Translations under genes and position numbers: made by a program | Assembly: GCF_014192015.1 (NCBI RefSeq) | Contig: NZ_JACHXJ010000001.1 | Coordinates: 62,001-126,000, forward strand | Direction: 5' to 3' | From: Paenibacillus rhizosphaerae | Lineage (GTDB): Bacteria > Bacillota > Bacilli > Paenibacillales > Paenibacillaceae | DNA: 64,000 nt | Shown: positions 37,925-46,546 of the stretch, piece by piece | Numbering within the stretch: position 1 is the first letter of the stretch | How the letters are laid out: every line of letters begins with the position of its first letter | Notes under the pieces: generated by a model | Database searches by the model: none | What the model saw: only the letters and a program-made list of their open reading frames with translations | Told to the model about the DNA's origin: nothing

Positions 37925-38663
37925 TGACGAACCGATTATACTGGCAGGCATTCGAGATATGGTGGAGCAAGAAAAGACACCCTTTACTAGAATCTCTGTT
38001 GCTTTCGACGGTGTTGAAGCATTGGAGCAAATGGCCTACTTCCGTCCTGATCTTGTGATTACCGATATTCATATGCCGGAAATGGACGGACTTGCCTTCA
38101 TTCGAGAGGCGCATAAGAAAAACGTTCGACGTTTTATCATCCTAACGGGCCACGATAAGTTTGAATACGCTCGTGAGGCATTGCGGCTGAAAGTCGTTGA
38201 ATATTTGTTAAAACCAATCAATCAATCCGAGCTTAGCAGTCTGCTGAAAAGTATGGCGACGGACATCGTCACCGACAAGAATAAGGAGCGGGATGAAGAA
38301 GCGGATAAAGGACCGGCCTGGTATTCGAACGAGAAAATGCGGATGCTTGCCGATTACGTCCACGCCAATTATGGGAGAGATATATCTATTGCAGATGCGG
38401 CCACTTGGCTCAATCTGAATCCTGCATATGCAGGGCAGCTGTTCAAGAAGGAAACGGGGAAATCCTTTATCTCATACCTGCGATGCGTCCGAATGGAAAA
38501 GGCCAAGGCGCTGCTTCTCGACATGCGAGAGATGTCGATGGACCACATCGCTTGTTGTGTTGGGTACGAAAACAGCCGGACATTCTATAAGGTGTTCCGC
38601 GAGCACGTCGGTCAGACGCCCGGAGAGTATCGCGACTCAAACGGCAAGAATGGGGAAAGTTAA
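37902..38663 (+). CDS. Response regulator, REC plus AraC-type HTH (short form)
   Basis: 253 residues: receiver domain (MIIDDEPIILAG; phosphoacceptor Asp in VITDIHMPEMDG; Lys in YLLKPINQ) joined almost directly to an AraC HTH (ISIADAATWLNLNPAYAGQL, MDHIACCVGYENSRTFYKVF). YesN proteins are usually near 500 residues; the central linker region is absent here, which still leaves both functional domains. It is preceded by GGAGGAGAG and overlaps the kinase gene. Confidence 0.92.
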   Translation: MLNLMIIDDEPIILAGIRDMVEQEKTPFTRISVAFDGVEALEQMAYFRPDLVITDIHMPEMDGLAFIREAHKKNVRRFIILTGHDKFEYAREALRLKVVEYLLKPINQSELSSLLKSMATDIVTDKNKERDEEADKGPAWYSNEKMRMLADYVHANYGRDISIADAATWLNLNPAYAGQLFKKETGKSFISYLRCVRMEKAKALLLDMREMSMDHIACCVGYENSRTFYKVFREHVGQTPGEYRDSNGKNGES

Positions 38664-38864
38664 ATCTCCTTTCGAACGGCTTCGGAATCTAATGAATTTC
38701 GATAACTGAGTTCCCGGCATCTTGCAATGCTTTTTGTATGTGCCGGCGAAGCTCTCCGGACGTTGCGAAGCCGAGTTGTACCGAAAAGGACGTTATCGGC
38801 CAGCGTCGGCTAATCGGGTTTGCTCTCACGGAACGGGTACGATTCGGGTGATGAAACATTAGTA

Positions 38865-38880
38865 TTTGAAAACGATTATG
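38865..38880. promoter_or_regulatory. Partial cre-like site
   Basis: TTTGAAAACGATTATG fits the left part of the CcpA consensus but not its last two bases. It lies 24 bp before the GH95 start. The 240-bp gap holds nothing else I can identify. Confidence 0.3.
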
Positions 38881-38903
38881 CGTTTTTTGAGGAGGTTATT
38901 CAG

Positions 38904-41621
38904 ATGACGAAATCGACAGACCTGCAACGCATGTTTAACAAAGGGAACTTTTCGCTGACCTATACGGAGATCCCAACTTCAAATCCGGGCGATGAGTGGC
39001 GGGACGGAATGGTGAGCGGCAATGGCGAAAATGGTTACATTACATCCGGCTCGCCGTATCGGGACTGCTTTATTTTTCAAAATATGTGGTTTAACTTTCC
39101 CTCTAACGCTCCTAGAGAGATACCGAGTGAGTTGACGGGACAACTTGACGATGCCAGAAAAAATGTCTATCTGCTGAACGATCAATGGAAGATCACGGAC
39201 GCGAAGGGCTCGACGCGAATCAGGACCTTTTTTTATAGTTTCCATCCGGGTCACCAGCTCCGATTGGGAATCGTGAAGACGGGAATCGTATCTGAATACG
39301 AGCGGTGGACGAATCATGAGACGGCGGAGACCGGCGTGCGTTATAGAGACGAGCAAGGCCAGTGGGAGCGTACTTCGTTTACGTCTCGGATGGATAACGT
39401 ATCAATTACGAGAATATCCCAATCGTCTACTGGCTCCAAGATCAATCTGGTCATCTCCATCGACGATATAACTAACATGGCCAAAGCGTACGATGGGCAC
39501 TCCGAAGTGTCGGCACTTCAATACAAAAAGGTCGTGAACGAAAACGCTGAGTTTATCGCACAGGTTGTTCACTACCCCTCCTATCCAGGGAGCGAATTGA
39601 TCAATGGCGGTTACGCTGGTCTTACGCAGGTCTTGGTCATGGGAGGAACGAAAAAGAGAGTGCTGCTCGAAAAAACAGACGAGCCGATGAATGTGGGCGC
39701 CGAACAAAACCCCGCGATTCAAGTCATTGATGCCGATGCCGTTTATCTCATTACGCAGTCTCAAAGGACAGTCGATATGGGCAAGCTTGACACTTTCGCC
39801 GGGTTGAAGGAATATCCCATTATTGGTGAGTTGTTCGGAAAAACAAATGAAGTAGCCATTAAATATAGGGAACGTAGCGGCTTTTTTGATTATGAATCGG
39901 CCCTAGCGTCTCATGCAAAGAAGCATTCCGATGAGTACAATGCGGTTAGTCTCGCCATTCAAGGCGATGAAGAGGATAAATCAGCGGACAACCGTTCTCT
40001 TGTTCGGGCACAGAAAGCCGAGAAAAGGAGAGTCAACCATGCTTTTATGGAACGGGTGTACGATCAGGGACGTTACGCCATGATCTGTTGCGGCGGTTCG
40101 AGCGCGCCGCGCTTGTATGGGATGTGGACCGGGGAATGGAACCCCGGTTGGCGCGGGATTTATACTCTCGACGCCAATGTGAACTTGCAGGTTGCCGCTA
40201 TGAACACGGGGCATCTCGAACAAATGCCGCTCGGCTATATCAACTTCTTCTTAAGAAATGCGCCGGATTTTGAATATAACGCACGAATGTCCTACGGAAT
40301 GCACGACGCTTTGCAAGTGTCCGTCAATTCGGACGGTGATCGCGGCATGCACGTGGAATACGACAATGATTATCCTTTCGAGTATTGGAATGCCGGCGCG
40401 AGTTGGTGTCTTTTGCCGATATTTGAATACTGGCAGTGTTATGGCAATCGACAAATTCCAATTCACGAGAGCATGCGAATCCAGGATCTACAGCCGATCC
40501 TTGGAATAAAAGATGGGGGGCTGACCGACGAGGAATTTGCAGACATGCTCCGTAGAGAATATTTGGATCTTGAACGAGATATCTTGCTTCCGCTTCTGAC
40601 CAAGCAAGCGAACTTCTGGGAACAAATCTGTACGCCAGAATATTATACGGATGCTGACGGCAACGCCTGTTATCAAAGCGGCAAAACGATGCTTTATGAT
40701 GGGGAAAAGTACATCCTCCTCCCAACCTATTCACCAGAGAACCACCCGATTGGATACAACAGCACGATCACGGCGAATGCGACAATGGACATCTCGGCTG
40801 CTCGCGACGGCCTTCACATGGTCATCGCGTTGGAAAAAGCAGTCAAGCGCGACGGATACAGAGCAGCTGTAGCCAAATGGGAATCGTTGCTGGGGCTGCT
40901 GCCGGAATATCAGCTTGATTCGGACGGCGCCTTGCGAGAGTGGGCAATGAAGGAATACACGGAAAACAATAATCACCGCCACCTAAGCCACCTCTATCCA
41001 GCCTGGCCGGCTTACGAAACGCAAAAAGAACCGGAGTTGGCCCACGCCGCCTCAATCGCATTGGAGAATCGAAATAATTACAATACGGAAGATGCCACAG
41101 CGGGACACGGCTGGATGCATAAGGCGTTAGTTATGGCCAGATTGAAAAACGGGGACGGCGTCATCGCATCACTGCTGCCGATGATGACGAATGACGGTTA
41201 CTACGAGTCCTTGATGACCGATCACGACACAAACAGAAGATGCCATACCTACTGTACCGACACGTTATTTGGTACGGTAGCGGCTGTGAACGAGGCGTTG
41301 CTTTTCTCTAATACCGGCATGATCGAAGTACTCCCGGCTTTGCCCTCCGACTGGCCGAACGGTACTATGAAAGGTCTAATGGCCAGAACCCGGGTCGAAG
41401 TCAAACAGCTGGCGTGGGATCTGAACGCCAAACACGTAACCGTCACGCTGCGCTCTTTGGAAGACGGCAATTCAATTCATTTAATGGCGGGGATTCCATG
41501 GAACAGAGCGACAGTTGACGGGATTGCAATCGAAGCGACTCACGATGACAGGAACACCTACATTCCGCTGACACTACAGTGTGGATCGGACGTAACAGTA
41601 GTTTTTACACTCACAGATTAA
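38904..41621 (+). CDS. GH95-family glycoside hydrolase (alpha-L-fucosidase/galactosidase-like)
   Basis: A 905-residue protein without signal peptide. The N-terminal beta domain includes VSGNGENGYITSGSPYRD; the (alpha/alpha)6 barrel contains CCGGSSAPRLYGMWTGEWNP and NHRHLSHLYPAWPA; the C-terminus has IEVLPALPSDWPNGTMKGL. All are typical of GH95, whose members remove alpha-1,2-linked L-fucose or L-galactose by inversion. ATG 38904 is preferred to the upstream frame start because of GAGGAGG nine bases before. It ends the third importer locus. The exact sugar is not readable from sequence. Confidence 0.85.
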   Translation: MTKSTDLQRMFNKGNFSLTYTEIPTSNPGDEWRDGMVSGNGENGYITSGSPYRDCFIFQNMWFNFPSNAPREIPSELTGQLDDARKNVYLLNDQWKITDAKGSTRIRTFFYSFHPGHQLRLGIVKTGIVSEYERWTNHETAETGVRYRDEQGQWERTSFTSRMDNVSITRISQSSTGSKINLVISIDDITNMAKAYDGHSEVSALQYKKVVNENAEFIAQVVHYPSYPGSELINGGYAGLTQVLVMGGTKKRVLLEKTDEPMNVGAEQNPAIQVIDADAVYLITQSQRTVDMGKLDTFAGLKEYPIIGELFGKTNEVAIKYRERSGFFDYESALASHAKKHSDEYNAVSLAIQGDEEDKSADNRSLVRAQKAEKRRVNHAFMERVYDQGRYAMICCGGSSAPRLYGMWTGEWNPGWRGIYTLDANVNLQVAAMNTGHLEQMPLGYINFFLRNAPDFEYNARMSYGMHDALQVSVNSDGDRGMHVEYDNDYPFEYWNAGASWCLLPIFEYWQCYGNRQIPIHESMRIQDLQPILGIKDGGLTDEEFADMLRREYLDLERDILLPLLTKQANFWEQICTPEYYTDADGNACYQSGKTMLYDGEKYILLPTYSPENHPIGYNSTITANATMDISAARDGLHMVIALEKAVKRDGYRAAVAKWESLLGLLPEYQLDSDGALREWAMKEYTENNNHRHLSHLYPAWPAYETQKEPELAHAASIALENRNNYNTEDATAGHGWMHKALVMARLKNGDGVIASLLPMMTNDGYYESLMTDHDTNRRCHTYCTDTLFGTVAAVNEALLFSNTGMIEVLPALPSDWPNGTMKGLMARTRVEVKQLAWDLNAKHVTVTLRSLEDGNSIHLMAGIPWNRATVDGIAIEATHDDRNTYIPLTLQCGSDVTVVFTLTD

Positions 41622-41751
41622 GCAGGCGATACGAATGCCAGAGACAATAGCGCGAAGGGATCCTTTCCTGTGAGGCCAGAAGAGGCAATAAACGAGAGAA
41701 GGAAAGCAATAAAAGGTCCTGATCTTCCGATGCGGAAGGTCAGCTGGTTAG

Positions 41752-42262
41752 GGGACTGACCCCCGTTTGTGAGACAGGAATCAAAACACCTTGCAAGTTT
41801 AAGCAGCCAGTTGCCGGAAATGAAGCGGCGACTGGTTGTTTCGTTTTGTTTGAATGCGAATTGAGTTATAGTAAGTAATATGGTCTCAAACGGTCTGCTC
41901 GACGATGGCAGTCGTCGTACAGGTTAAACCTTCGAGATAGAACGTTTCAGACTTTAGTGTGGAATGAAACGATTCGATGGGGGCATTATCAGCGGGCGTA
42001 CCCTTGCGGGCGTAGCTGTATTGTTTACCAACAGGCTGCTCCAACCGATTCCATTGGCCACTGCGATACCATCTTGGTCCATGACTTCTTTCACTGGAAT
42101 GCCATCCAACCTCATTTCAATAGCTTTCTTTTTCACTTCTACTGGATAGCTGACTCTTGTTGCCAACGCAAAAACACCTCCAAAGTTGTCTCCATATCTT
42201 ACGACATGGATGCATTCTCTTGAAGGTGTTTTTAATTTGTCTCACGCTATGGGGTCAGTGCC
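41752..42262. mobile_element. Internally deleted IS3-family element (IS150-like ends)
   Basis: A 511-bp unit. The left end GGGACTGACCCC and the right end (read inward) GGCACTGACCCC begin imperfect inverted repeats that continue through GTGAGACA and AAAACACCTT. Direct repeats TTAG flank it (41748-41751, 42263-42266), as expected for IS3 insertion. Inside, on the reverse strand, only the start of OrfA and the end of OrfB survive. It cannot encode a transposase but could be moved in trans. Confidence 0.85.
41880..42166 (-). pseudogene. Fused transposase remnant, OrfA start and OrfB end
   Basis: The frame opening at 42166 gives MATRVSYPVEVKKKAIEMRL, an IS3 OrfA N-terminus. After a deletion, the DNA near 41890-41995 encodes KGTPADNAPIESFHSTLKSE, the C-terminal integrase region of OrfB with its DNAPIESF segment, in another frame. 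The DDE catalytic core between them is gone. Confidence 0.8.
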
Positions 42263-42265
42263 TTA

Positions 42266-42320
42266 GCATGATGCTTTTTTATATTTAGACGAATCCTTCA
42301 AACACTGGGAGTCTTAAATA
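42266..42320 (-). pseudogene. Extreme 3' end of an ATP-dependent DNA ligase gene, second copy
   Basis: On the reverse strand this reads YLRLPVFEGFV and stop, matching the ligase C-terminus at 43609-43651; the two stretches agree at nearly 90% of 55 bases, including the T-run that follows. It abuts the mini-IS. Confidence 0.7.
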
Positions 42321-42393
42321 TCGAGAGAATATCGAACGTTTTTCCCTGTTAAGTAAATCAGATGATGATTATTAAGTTCTCGAGCAGCTTAGC

Positions 42394-42825
42394 TCAACGC
42401 CATATAAAATTCCCATAATCAATTACAATGATCTTTTTACTATTCTTTACGCGTAAGTTGTTATAATTTGGATTACCATCCTTCCTCATAACTACTTCAT
42501 AAGGAATAATCCCATAGTAACTAAATTTACTCCTCAGTTCGTAAAGTTTTTCTTTATATTTTTTAGAATGAGGAAAATTCTGATTGTATTTTCTCATTAT
42601 TATCCATCGATATTCATCTCCATAATCTATAATCTTGCCAAGATGTTTTCTAATTGAATAAGGAGATGAAAAATAAATGAATACTTCTTTCTTGTTGCTT
42701 TTAATCCCATATTTTGACTTAGCCACCTTTATAACAAAGCCATTCCCAATATCATAAACAACTCGCCTAGCCCCCTCACCGATAAACTTACCGTCACCAA
42801 TCAATTTTTTTATATTATTGTTCAT
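42394..42825 (-). CDS. Small protein-kinase-like protein of unknown role
   Basis: 143 residues, AT-rich compared with the neighbours. FIGEGARRVVYDIG resembles a glycine-rich loop and VIKVAKS a beta-3 strand Lys; WIIMRKY could be the hinge; RKDGNPNYNNLRV and IVIDYGNF resemble a catalytic loop and a DFG-type metal site. The whole is about half the size of a normal kinase domain, with most of the C-lobe absent. It has an AAGGAGC site. Comparable short proteins exist in Bacillus genomes and phages; I know of no function. It may be a pseudokinase. Confidence 0.65.
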   Translation of the reverse strand: MNNNIKKLIGDGKFIGEGARRVVYDIGNGFVIKVAKSKYGIKSNKKEVFIYFSSPYSIRKHLGKIIDYGDEYRWIIMRKYNQNFPHSKKYKEKLYELRSKFSYYGIIPYEVVMRKDGNPNYNNLRVKNSKKIIVIDYGNFIWR

Positions 42826-42916
42826 AGGTACAAGCAGCTCCTTTCAGAAATAGAAGGTCATAGAAGTTATATTTACGATTATGTATTCTCATCAGATTAA
42901 TCATGAGGTTGTCAGT

Positions 42917-42957
42917 AAAAAGGCCACAAACTATTATTGAAAACATAGTTTGTAGCC
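42917..42957 (-). terminator. Terminator of the small basic gene
   Basis: On the reverse strand, GGCTACAAACTAT pairs with ATAGTTTGTGGCC, followed by TTTTT. It begins 51 bp after the stop of the gene at 43008. Confidence 0.85.
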
Positions 42958-43007
42958 CTTGGGAAAGTGATGGTGAACCTTATCTAAGCCCACCGTAAAA
43001 AGTGTTG

Positions 43008-43109
43008 TTAGAAGCAACGATGATGTCTTCTGTGTTTTTCACACTTAACTAATACCTTTTGTCCTGGTTTGAGGACGATAACTATAGGCTTCTTATGACG
43101 ATGTTTCAT
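43008..43109 (-). CDS. 33-residue His/Lys/Arg-rich protein
   Basis: The frame begins MKHRHKKPIVIVLKPGQKVL and ends in CEKHRRHHRCF, with two cysteines and five histidines. A strong GGGAGG lies 7 bases before the ATG, and a terminator follows, so it looks like a complete single-gene unit despite its size. Basic His-rich small proteins are frequent in spore coats and as metal binders, but nothing here proves either. Not recognised. Confidence 0.7.
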   Translation of the reverse strand: MKHRHKKPIVIVLKPGQKVLVKCEKHRRHHRCF

Positions 43110-43208
43110 GAAACATCCTCCCTTCGAAGAAGATAATTCAGTATATTCACTTAGCTAGAAATGAATTGGACTAAGAATCAATAAAAATTACTCATTTTTG
43201 TCTGCTGC

Positions 43209-43361
43209 CTAAAATTCCGCATTATCCTGTTCAAAAAAAACATCTGATCGAAAATCGGGGTCGTTCGCACCCATACCCAATCCGAGACCCCAAAAGGACC
43301 CGTGACCGAGAATATGCTCCGTATTTACCTTCCAATTTTTAGAGTGCGAGAAACAAAACAC
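43209..43361 (-). CDS. Possible small glycine-rich protein
   Basis: A 50-codon open frame containing TEHILGHGSFWGLGLGMGAN and then DPDFRSDVFFEQDNAEF. The composition looks protein-like, but no ATG with a ribosome binding site exists at its start (GTG 43361 has none). It may be a decayed or non-standard-start gene just upstream of the 33-residue gene. Confidence 0.3.
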   Translation of the reverse strand: MFCFSHSKNWKVNTEHILGHGSFWGLGLGMGANDPDFRSDVFFEQDNAEF

Positions 43362-43473
43362 CTACATGGTGCCTTTTGCTCGTCTGGTGGCGTGAATTGC
43401 TTCTTAATTATGGAGCAGATAATATTTATTCAGTAGAAAAGAAAGAACATGGCTGTGAAACTTCATCATCCAC

Positions 43474-43523
43474 AAAAATCCCAATGGGACAGGATAGTGA
43501 ATCGCTGTTCCATTGGGATTTTT
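43474..43523. terminator. Bidirectional intrinsic terminator
   Basis: AAAAATCCCAATGG/CCATTGGGATTTTT, a perfect 14-bp stem with a T-run on each strand. Confidence 0.9.
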
Positions 43524-43573
43524 GAGCGGAAGGGAGACGATGTGTAACGCACCCGGCTTATGATAACCCTGAA

Positions 43574-43611
43574 GAAAAGCAGCCACGTTGGTTAGCATGG
43601 CTGCTTTTTTA
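43574..43611 (-). terminator. Terminator of the ligase fragment
   Basis: AAAAGCAGCCA/TGGCTGCTTTT stem with T-runs on both strands, directly after the ligase stop. The loop contains TTAGCATG, the same context into which the mini-IS inserted at 42263. Confidence 0.85.
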
Positions 43612-43908
43612 GATTTGGATGAATTCTTCAAACACGGGGAGTCTTAAATACCCTTCATCTGTCCAGTGTCTGAAGCGAACCCTGATTTGAATATCAGGCT
43701 GTACGAAGACGTAGTTTTTGTTTTCACTAACTTTGGTCTTCAGTATAATCGGAAATGCCCTTTTGCGAACGGGATCCGTAAGGCCGTACTTTAGCGTCCC
43801 GGCCGGAGCGATTTGGCCATTACGGAGAACGCCGAGGGTCCAGGCAACTTCCTTTTTCGAATATCCGGTTATAAAACAGTCCTCACGCTGATAAACAACC
43901 ATTCCCAT
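43609..43908 (-). pseudogene. C-terminal OB-fold fragment of an ATP-dependent DNA ligase
   Basis: About 95 residues: VVYQREDCFITGYSKKEVAW, GVLRNGQIAPAGTLKYGL, YVFVQPDIQIRVRFRHWTDE and GYLRLPVFEEFI match the C-terminal OB domain of bacterial ATP-dependent ligases (LigD-like). The adenylation domain, with the catalytic Lys, is missing. The frame runs into yolD sequence at about 43898, so the ATG at 43908 is an accident of the junction. Confidence 0.8.
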
Positions 43909-44153
43909 TCATCACGGTCTATGTTGAGCTTGATTTCTTTACGGAATGTATTAATGACCGTGACGAAACCGGTAAGACTCCTTGTATGAAACGGATCAAA
44001 TATACTTAGGTTTACTTTCACGTGGTTATTGAATGAATCCTGCAGTATCAGCCCCATCAGCTGCCACTCCTGCTCATCGATGACCGGCTTGCTCATGCGA
44101 TTTAACTCCTTCTGGTGAACTAAAATGGTCTCTTTATGTTGCGGCAACATCAT
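43869..44153 (-). pseudogene. YolD-like protein, C-terminus replaced at a junction
   Basis: From ATG 44153 it encodes MLPQHKETILVHQKELNRMS, DEQEWQLMGLILQDS and IKLNIDRDEWEW, the YolD family, which often accompanies Y-family translesion polymerases. After EWEW it leaves the family sequence (expected IKFDDII) and runs nine residues into the ligase fragment in another frame. The fold may survive. No polymerase gene lies nearby. Confidence 0.75.
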
Positions 44154-44230
44154 TCGCGAGCTATCAAACAACCCATTATCATTGTCCGCGTATGTAAAGG
44201 CGTTAAGCTTTACTGGTCAACCGAAACGAT

Positions 44231-44255
44231 AAGGCAGCCCTCGGCTGCCTTATTC
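44231..44255. terminator. Intrinsic terminator
   Basis: AAGGCAGCC/GGCTGCCTT with a 3-base loop, between the AraC gene and the yolD remnant. Confidence 0.75.
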
Positions 44256-44331
44256 CCATTTATTGGGTTTTATAGTCTTGAATACAAAATACGCACTTAA
44301 AGCGAAAGCGCATATGTTTCTTTTTTTCTTA

Positions 44332-45225
44332 CTATTTCTCGTTCGATTCGGCTCCTCTGCCATCAAGACCATTCAGGGTCCGGTTGCGGAAGGCTGTCGG
44401 TGAAACGCCGTGGAACGCGGTGAACTGTTTGGTAAAGTGGTGGATGGACGAAAATCCGAGGTCGTTAGCCAACGTGGTAACCGTTTGATTGCTTTCTAGC
44501 AGGGCGGACGCGGCGCGCTTCATGATCGTGCGCTTCCAGAATGCCTTGGGTGATAGTCCCGTCCCGGCTTTAAACAATTGATGGAAATGGGTCTTTTTTA
44601 ACCCGCTTTGACGAAGCCATTCCTCATAACTGGACTCCGTATATTCACCACGTTCGATCAAATCTATGATCTTCAGAATGCGTGGGTCAGCGTGGTTGTC
44701 GTTAATCGCCTGGCCAAGACAGAGAATGAAAGCTTTTAACAACAAATGTGCCGCCGCTACGGAGCGGTGGTTTCTTTTCTGAAACTGTTTGACGATGGAC
44801 GCTATCATCTCGGTTAATTCGGTATATCGATGAAGGGGGAATACTGCAGGTATCCGGTTGAGATCCGTTTCCGGGTGGATTTTGGTAAGCAGAGAAGGAT
44901 TGAATTGGGACGACTTCCAGACAAGATGGGCCTCCGTATTCAGGGGCGGATCGGACCATAATTCGCAGTAGACATTATACGTAGTCAACGCCTGGGAAGG
45001 ACCACTTTCGAACGAATGCTCGCAAGCGGGAGGGATGAAGAGGAGATCGCCTTTCTTTACATAATATCGCTGCGAATGAATCCTCAAGGTTCCACGTCCG
45101 CCATCAACGAGATGAAAGGCATAACAATACCCGATTCTCCCCAATTCGGATGGCTGGTTATCAAGCGGAAACCTGTAATGGTGCGCAACGCGAATGAATG
45201 GGGTTATTGACAGTAGACTATCCAT
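44332..45225 (-). CDS. AraC-family transcriptional regulator
   Basis: 297 residues. An N-terminal cupin (YYVKKGDLLFIPPACEHSFE) is followed by an AraC HTH at the C-terminus (ALLESNQTVTTLANDLGFSS, IHHFTKQFTAFHGVSPTAFR). ATG 45225 is preferred to TTG 45246, with TGGAGG at nine bases. It diverges from the dioxygenase gene at 45353 across a 127-bp gap and probably activates it. Confidence 0.9.
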   Translation of the reverse strand: MDSLLSITPFIRVAHHYRFPLDNQPSELGRIGYCYAFHLVDGGRGTLRIHSQRYYVKKGDLLFIPPACEHSFESGPSQALTTYNVYCELWSDPPLNTEAHLVWKSSQFNPSLLTKIHPETDLNRIPAVFPLHRYTELTEMIASIVKQFQKRNHRSVAAAHLLLKAFILCLGQAINDNHADPRILKIIDLIERGEYTESSYEEWLRQSGLKKTHFHQLFKAGTGLSPKAFWKRTIMKRAASALLESNQTVTTLANDLGFSSIHHFTKQFTAFHGVSPTAFRNRTLNGLDGRGAESNEK

Positions 45226-45352
45226 TCCATCGTACCTCCAAACCAATTGATCGGAAATAATGACAACATAACGAACAGCCGTACAAATACATTTTCTTTA
45301 ATTTTTGATAAATTTATCACAGAAAAATTATTTTGTATAGGAGATGATCGAA

Positions 45353-46237
45353 ATGACGAAGGGATTAGCGGGTGGAAGTTTGACCAAAGAACAATTGCAA
45401 TTCTACAATGAACAGGGCTATCTCGTACTACCGGGGTTGTTGACCGAGGAGGACCTCTCTCCGGCGAGGGAGGCGATGAATGAGAAAGTATCCATGATCG
45501 CTAATGAATTGCTTCAGGCTGGGCTGATCGATGATATGCTGGAAGATCGTCCATTCAAATCGAGGCTGGCTGAGCTGTTCGCAGATTTGACCGCTGACGA
45601 TTTCCTTAAATATGGTCGAAGTTGGCGGGACCGGTTGCCCGGCTATTTCCACCTGATGAGCAATCCGAAGATATTGGATGCCGTCGAATCGCTGATTGGC
45701 GGGGAGATATTCGCCAATCCCGTATACAACACAAGACCTAAAATTCCTAGGGTAGCCGCAGGGGCGGTGCCGTGGCATCAGGATAAATCCTATTGGCCAG
45801 ATGCTAATTCCAATCCGGTTATTACAGTTTGGATACCGTTGGTTGATGCGAACGAGATCAACGGATGTTTGCACATTAAACCAAGAACACACCGCAAAAA
45901 ACTGCTTCAATGGCATCAGGAATCTCACTCCGGTACGGGCTACACCGCCCTGCACGAGGAACAGCTGGGACGGATTGAAACCGTGGCTCTTCCCGTTCCT
46001 ACCGGTAGCGCGATTCTATTCAACGATCGATGCCTGCATATGTCGACGCCAAATGAATCGGATGAGGTTCGTTGGAGCGTTGACCTCAGATATCAGCCTA
46101 CCGATCAAGATCCGATGCGCAATCACGGGGCTGGATTTCTTGCCAGGAGCCGAATTTATCCAGAGCGTGTCGCTACGCTGGAGGACTGGCTTGCGGAGCG
46201 CTTGGAGCACCGGCCACAGGAGAGCAGTGCTGAATAA
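45353..46237 (+). CDS. Phytanoyl-CoA dioxygenase family protein (Fe(II)/2-oxoglutarate)
   Basis: A 294-residue full-length member. The iron ligands are visible as His and Asp in PWHQDKSYWPDAN and the distal His in CLHMSTPNESDE; the Arg in VRWSVDLRYQ would hold 2-oxoglutarate. GSAILFNDR precedes the distal His, as usual. ATG 45353 is preferred over 45344 because AGGAG lies nine bases upstream. Members of this family hydroxylate diverse small molecules. The AraC neighbour suggests an inducible catabolic role. Confidence 0.9.
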   Translation: MTKGLAGGSLTKEQLQFYNEQGYLVLPGLLTEEDLSPAREAMNEKVSMIANELLQAGLIDDMLEDRPFKSRLAELFADLTADDFLKYGRSWRDRLPGYFHLMSNPKILDAVESLIGGEIFANPVYNTRPKIPRVAAGAVPWHQDKSYWPDANSNPVITVWIPLVDANEINGCLHIKPRTHRKKLLQWHQESHSGTGYTALHEEQLGRIETVALPVPTGSAILFNDRCLHMSTPNESDEVRWSVDLRYQPTDQDPMRNHGAGFLARSRIYPERVATLEDWLAERLEHRPQESSAE

Positions 46238-46437
46238 TAGGCAAAGAACTGCAGTATATTGTTTTGAATACAATTTAATGGTTAGAAAAAAGAAGTACTC
46301 CATTTTCGTCATGATCTCAATAAAGAAGTTTCATTCCTTATTTTTTATAAGAGTGTAAGAGAAACCTGTATGTCATAGAACCTTATGAAAATGCGCCTTG
46401 AAGCATCAACATATTCCGTTGGTTTTTCTCACTAAAT

Positions 46438-46468
46438 ATGACAACGCACAGGGGTTGTGTGTTGTCAT
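46438..46468. terminator. 13-bp hairpin
   Basis: ATGACAACGCACA pairs with TGTGTGTTGTCAT (one G-T pair) around a 5-base loop, between two converging genes. T-rich sequence follows 10 bases later. Confidence 0.55.
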
Positions 46469-46546
46469 ATTGGTGATAATTTTTTCGAAATTAATGAGAT
46501 TTCAGCGCCGTGGAAGACCGACCGTTTGATGCCGTATGGTCGGGAT

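Noticed and set aside
41719..41745. CTGATCTTCCG/CGGAAGGTCAG hairpin after the GH95 gene, considered as a terminator
   Set aside because: No T-run follows and it abuts the mini-IS, so it may belong to the older ligase terminator context.
43404..43631. A 75-codon reverse frame
   Set aside because: It runs through two strong terminator hairpins and has no ribosome binding site.
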